Assembly: GCA_021561035.1 (NCBI GenBank)
Contig: CP067346.1
Span: 1,891,001 to 1,955,000 of the forward strand
Direction of reading: 5' to 3'
Source: Clostridioides sp. ES-S-0054-01
GTDB lineage: Bacteria; Bacillota; Clostridia; Peptostreptococcales; Peptostreptococcaceae
Length of the DNA: 64,000 bases
Below the pieces are notes generated by a model. The model had not been told where the DNA came from and did no database searches. It worked only from the letters and a program-made list of their open reading frames with translations. A program made the position numbers and the translations under genes. Within the stretch, counting starts at the first letter, position 1. Every line of letters begins with the position of its first letter. Shown in pieces: positions 62,987-64,000 of this stretch.

Positions 62987-63862
62987 TTATGCATTTGCAA
63001 AAGTATATATAGCATTAACTCTTGCTACATATAAATTCTCATCACTGCATCCAATATATTTAGCATATTTTTCTATCTTTTCTTTTGCATTTTCAACATC
63101 ATTTTCATCGCTCTCCATTAACTCATTTATGTAGATATCCATTAATGATGCTTTATATTCTTTTATATCATAGCCTAAAAATTCAGTTAATCTCTCAATT
63201 TCCTTACTAAAATCTCCATCTTCTTTTACCAAAAATTCGTATACATCTTCCCTATATGGATTTAAAGTTATTATTTGTTTTACGACTTTGCATTCATCAG
63301 CCTTACCAATAAAACCATCTTTATAATTATTAAATAAGGCATTAGATTTTTTTATAGATTCTTCATCAATATAAGAATGTACCTCAGTTATTCGATTTTC
63401 TATAAGGGCATCTACAACAGCATAATGAATTTTAAAACAATCATTGTATAAATAATTGCTCATTTTCTTTACTGTTGATTCTATTTCTAAAAAACTAGCA
63501 TGACCATTTTTTTTATTTTTATTTGGTATAATAAAGGTTTTATTCAAATTATTAAAAAGTCTCTTGAAGTCTAAATATTTTTCACAATAAACACTTTTAA
63601 AGGTATCGATGTCTATAGTTATAATTCCAAAACTCACTATAGTCTCAATGCCCTTCTTAAAAGATTCCTCTATATATTTTTCTCCTAGACTTAAACCTCT
63701 ATCAGATATTTGCTTTAGATTTTGAAAACTATTCAGACACTCTCTTTCAAAGTTTTTAGAAATTTCTAAAGCATATAATTTAAAGATTTTCCTTATCTTA
63801 TTATAATTATTTTTTGTATCATCAAATCTGATAATAGCTCCATTTACATCAAAAGTAATCAT
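62987..63862 (-). CDS. Hypothetical protein, 291 aa
   Basis: I do not recognise this protein. It is soluble, charged and rich in Lys, Asn and Glu. The start MITFDVNGAIIRFDDTKNNY suggests a beta-strand lead, and the rest looks helical with repeated charged stretches (KKGIETIVSFGIITIDIDTF, SNALFNNYKDGFIGKADECK, LMESDENDVENAKEKIEKYA). The length and composition resemble other uncharacterised C. difficile proteins. The ATG has a GGGGAGGTTA site upstream. No signal peptide or membrane segment. Confidence 0.75.
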   Translation of the reverse strand: MITFDVNGAIIRFDDTKNNYNKIRKIFKLYALEISKNFERECLNSFQNLKQISDRGLSLGEKYIEESFKKGIETIVSFGIITIDIDTFKSVYCEKYLDFKRLFNNLNKTFIIPNKNKKNGHASFLEIESTVKKMSNYLYNDCFKIHYAVVDALIENRITEVHSYIDEESIKKSNALFNNYKDGFIGKADECKVVKQIITLNPYREDVYEFLVKEDGDFSKEIERLTEFLGYDIKEYKASLMDIYINELMESDENDVENAKEKIEKYAKYIGCSDENLYVARVNAIYTFANA

Positions 63863-64000
63863 TGAGTTTTAACCTCCCCATTAGTTTCATCAATAAAATA
63901 AATTTAATATAAACTTTATAATCATAATATTAAACTTATTTATACTATAATTATTAATTTGATGATAAAAGCTATTCTCCTTCTAAATAAAAAATTTGTC
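63863..64000. other. AT-rich end of the window
   Basis: No complete gene. It should contain the promoter of the minus-strand unknown gene; nothing else is recognisable. Confidence 0.4.

Noticed and set aside
1..64000. CRISPR array, tRNA or rRNA genes
   Set aside because: No regularly spaced repeats and no cloverleaf- or rRNA-like GC-rich blocks were noticed anywhere in the window.

Overview
The window is low-GC Firmicute DNA that I read as the chromosome of Clostridioides difficile. The evidence is the complete clostridial ethanolamine-utilization (eut) operon with EutVW antitermination, a CdISt1-type IStron, a CD27L-like endolysin, SpoVS, LexA with a GAAC/GTTT-type box, and an accBCDA order typical of this group. 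Codon use and base composition look even throughout. I see no rRNA, tRNA or CRISPR array.

Layout. 1-4.7 kb: a YtxH/DUF948 pair, an unknown protein, an endolysin-type amidase, dCMP deaminase, a small ORF and a second LspA-like peptidase. 4.7-34.3 kb: an SsuBC-type ABC transporter operon whose ATPase gene is split by a 27,961-bp island. The island is bounded by attL (core at 5717) and attR (core at 33678). A large serine recombinase lies just inside attL. The cargo is the whole eut operon (8.0-24.1 kb), an AraC/MFS/glycosidase cluster (24.3-28.5 kb) and a MarR/M20 amidohydrolase/AbgT/PatB cluster (28.6-33.5 kb). Joining the flanks at the shared 5-bp core restores a 256-codon ATPase frame. 34.4-39.9 kb: a MotA/ZorA-like and OmpA/ZorB-like pair, a lipoprotein metallo-hydrolase, LexA and a tyrosine recombinase. 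40.2-43.0 kb: a membrane-protein gene interrupted by a 1,873-bp IStron (group I intron plus frameshifted tnpB). 43.0-51.0 kb: an ACT-domain protein, SpoVS, acetyl-CoA carboxylase accBCDA with a FapR-like operator, small membrane proteins, an LRR-like secreted protein, TrmB and an IscA/HesB-like protein. 51.4-64 kb: two VOC proteins, an AraC regulator, a 3'-truncated FtsX permease, an orphan histidine kinase, a YitT protein, a GNAT, a LysR regulator divergent from a CofE-like ligase, a QueG-like Fe-S protein and an unknown protein.

How the genes work together. In the eut block EutH imports ethanolamine. EutBC (AdoCbl lyase, maintained by EutA and EutT) makes acetaldehyde and ammonia. EutE gives acetyl-CoA, PduL gives acetyl-phosphate and EutG gives ethanol. 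EutS/L/M/N and two other BMC proteins form the shell. EutW senses ethanolamine and phosphorylates EutV, whose ANTAR domain should bind the dual hairpins I find before eutG, eutS and eutA and prevent termination. The most noteworthy observations are the att-bounded eut island in an otherwise reconstructible gene, the IStron with all four group I core motifs, the internal ribosome-binding site in the endolysin, the perfect 35-bp operator before the M20/AbgT/PatB operon, and an orphan Zorya-like AB pair.
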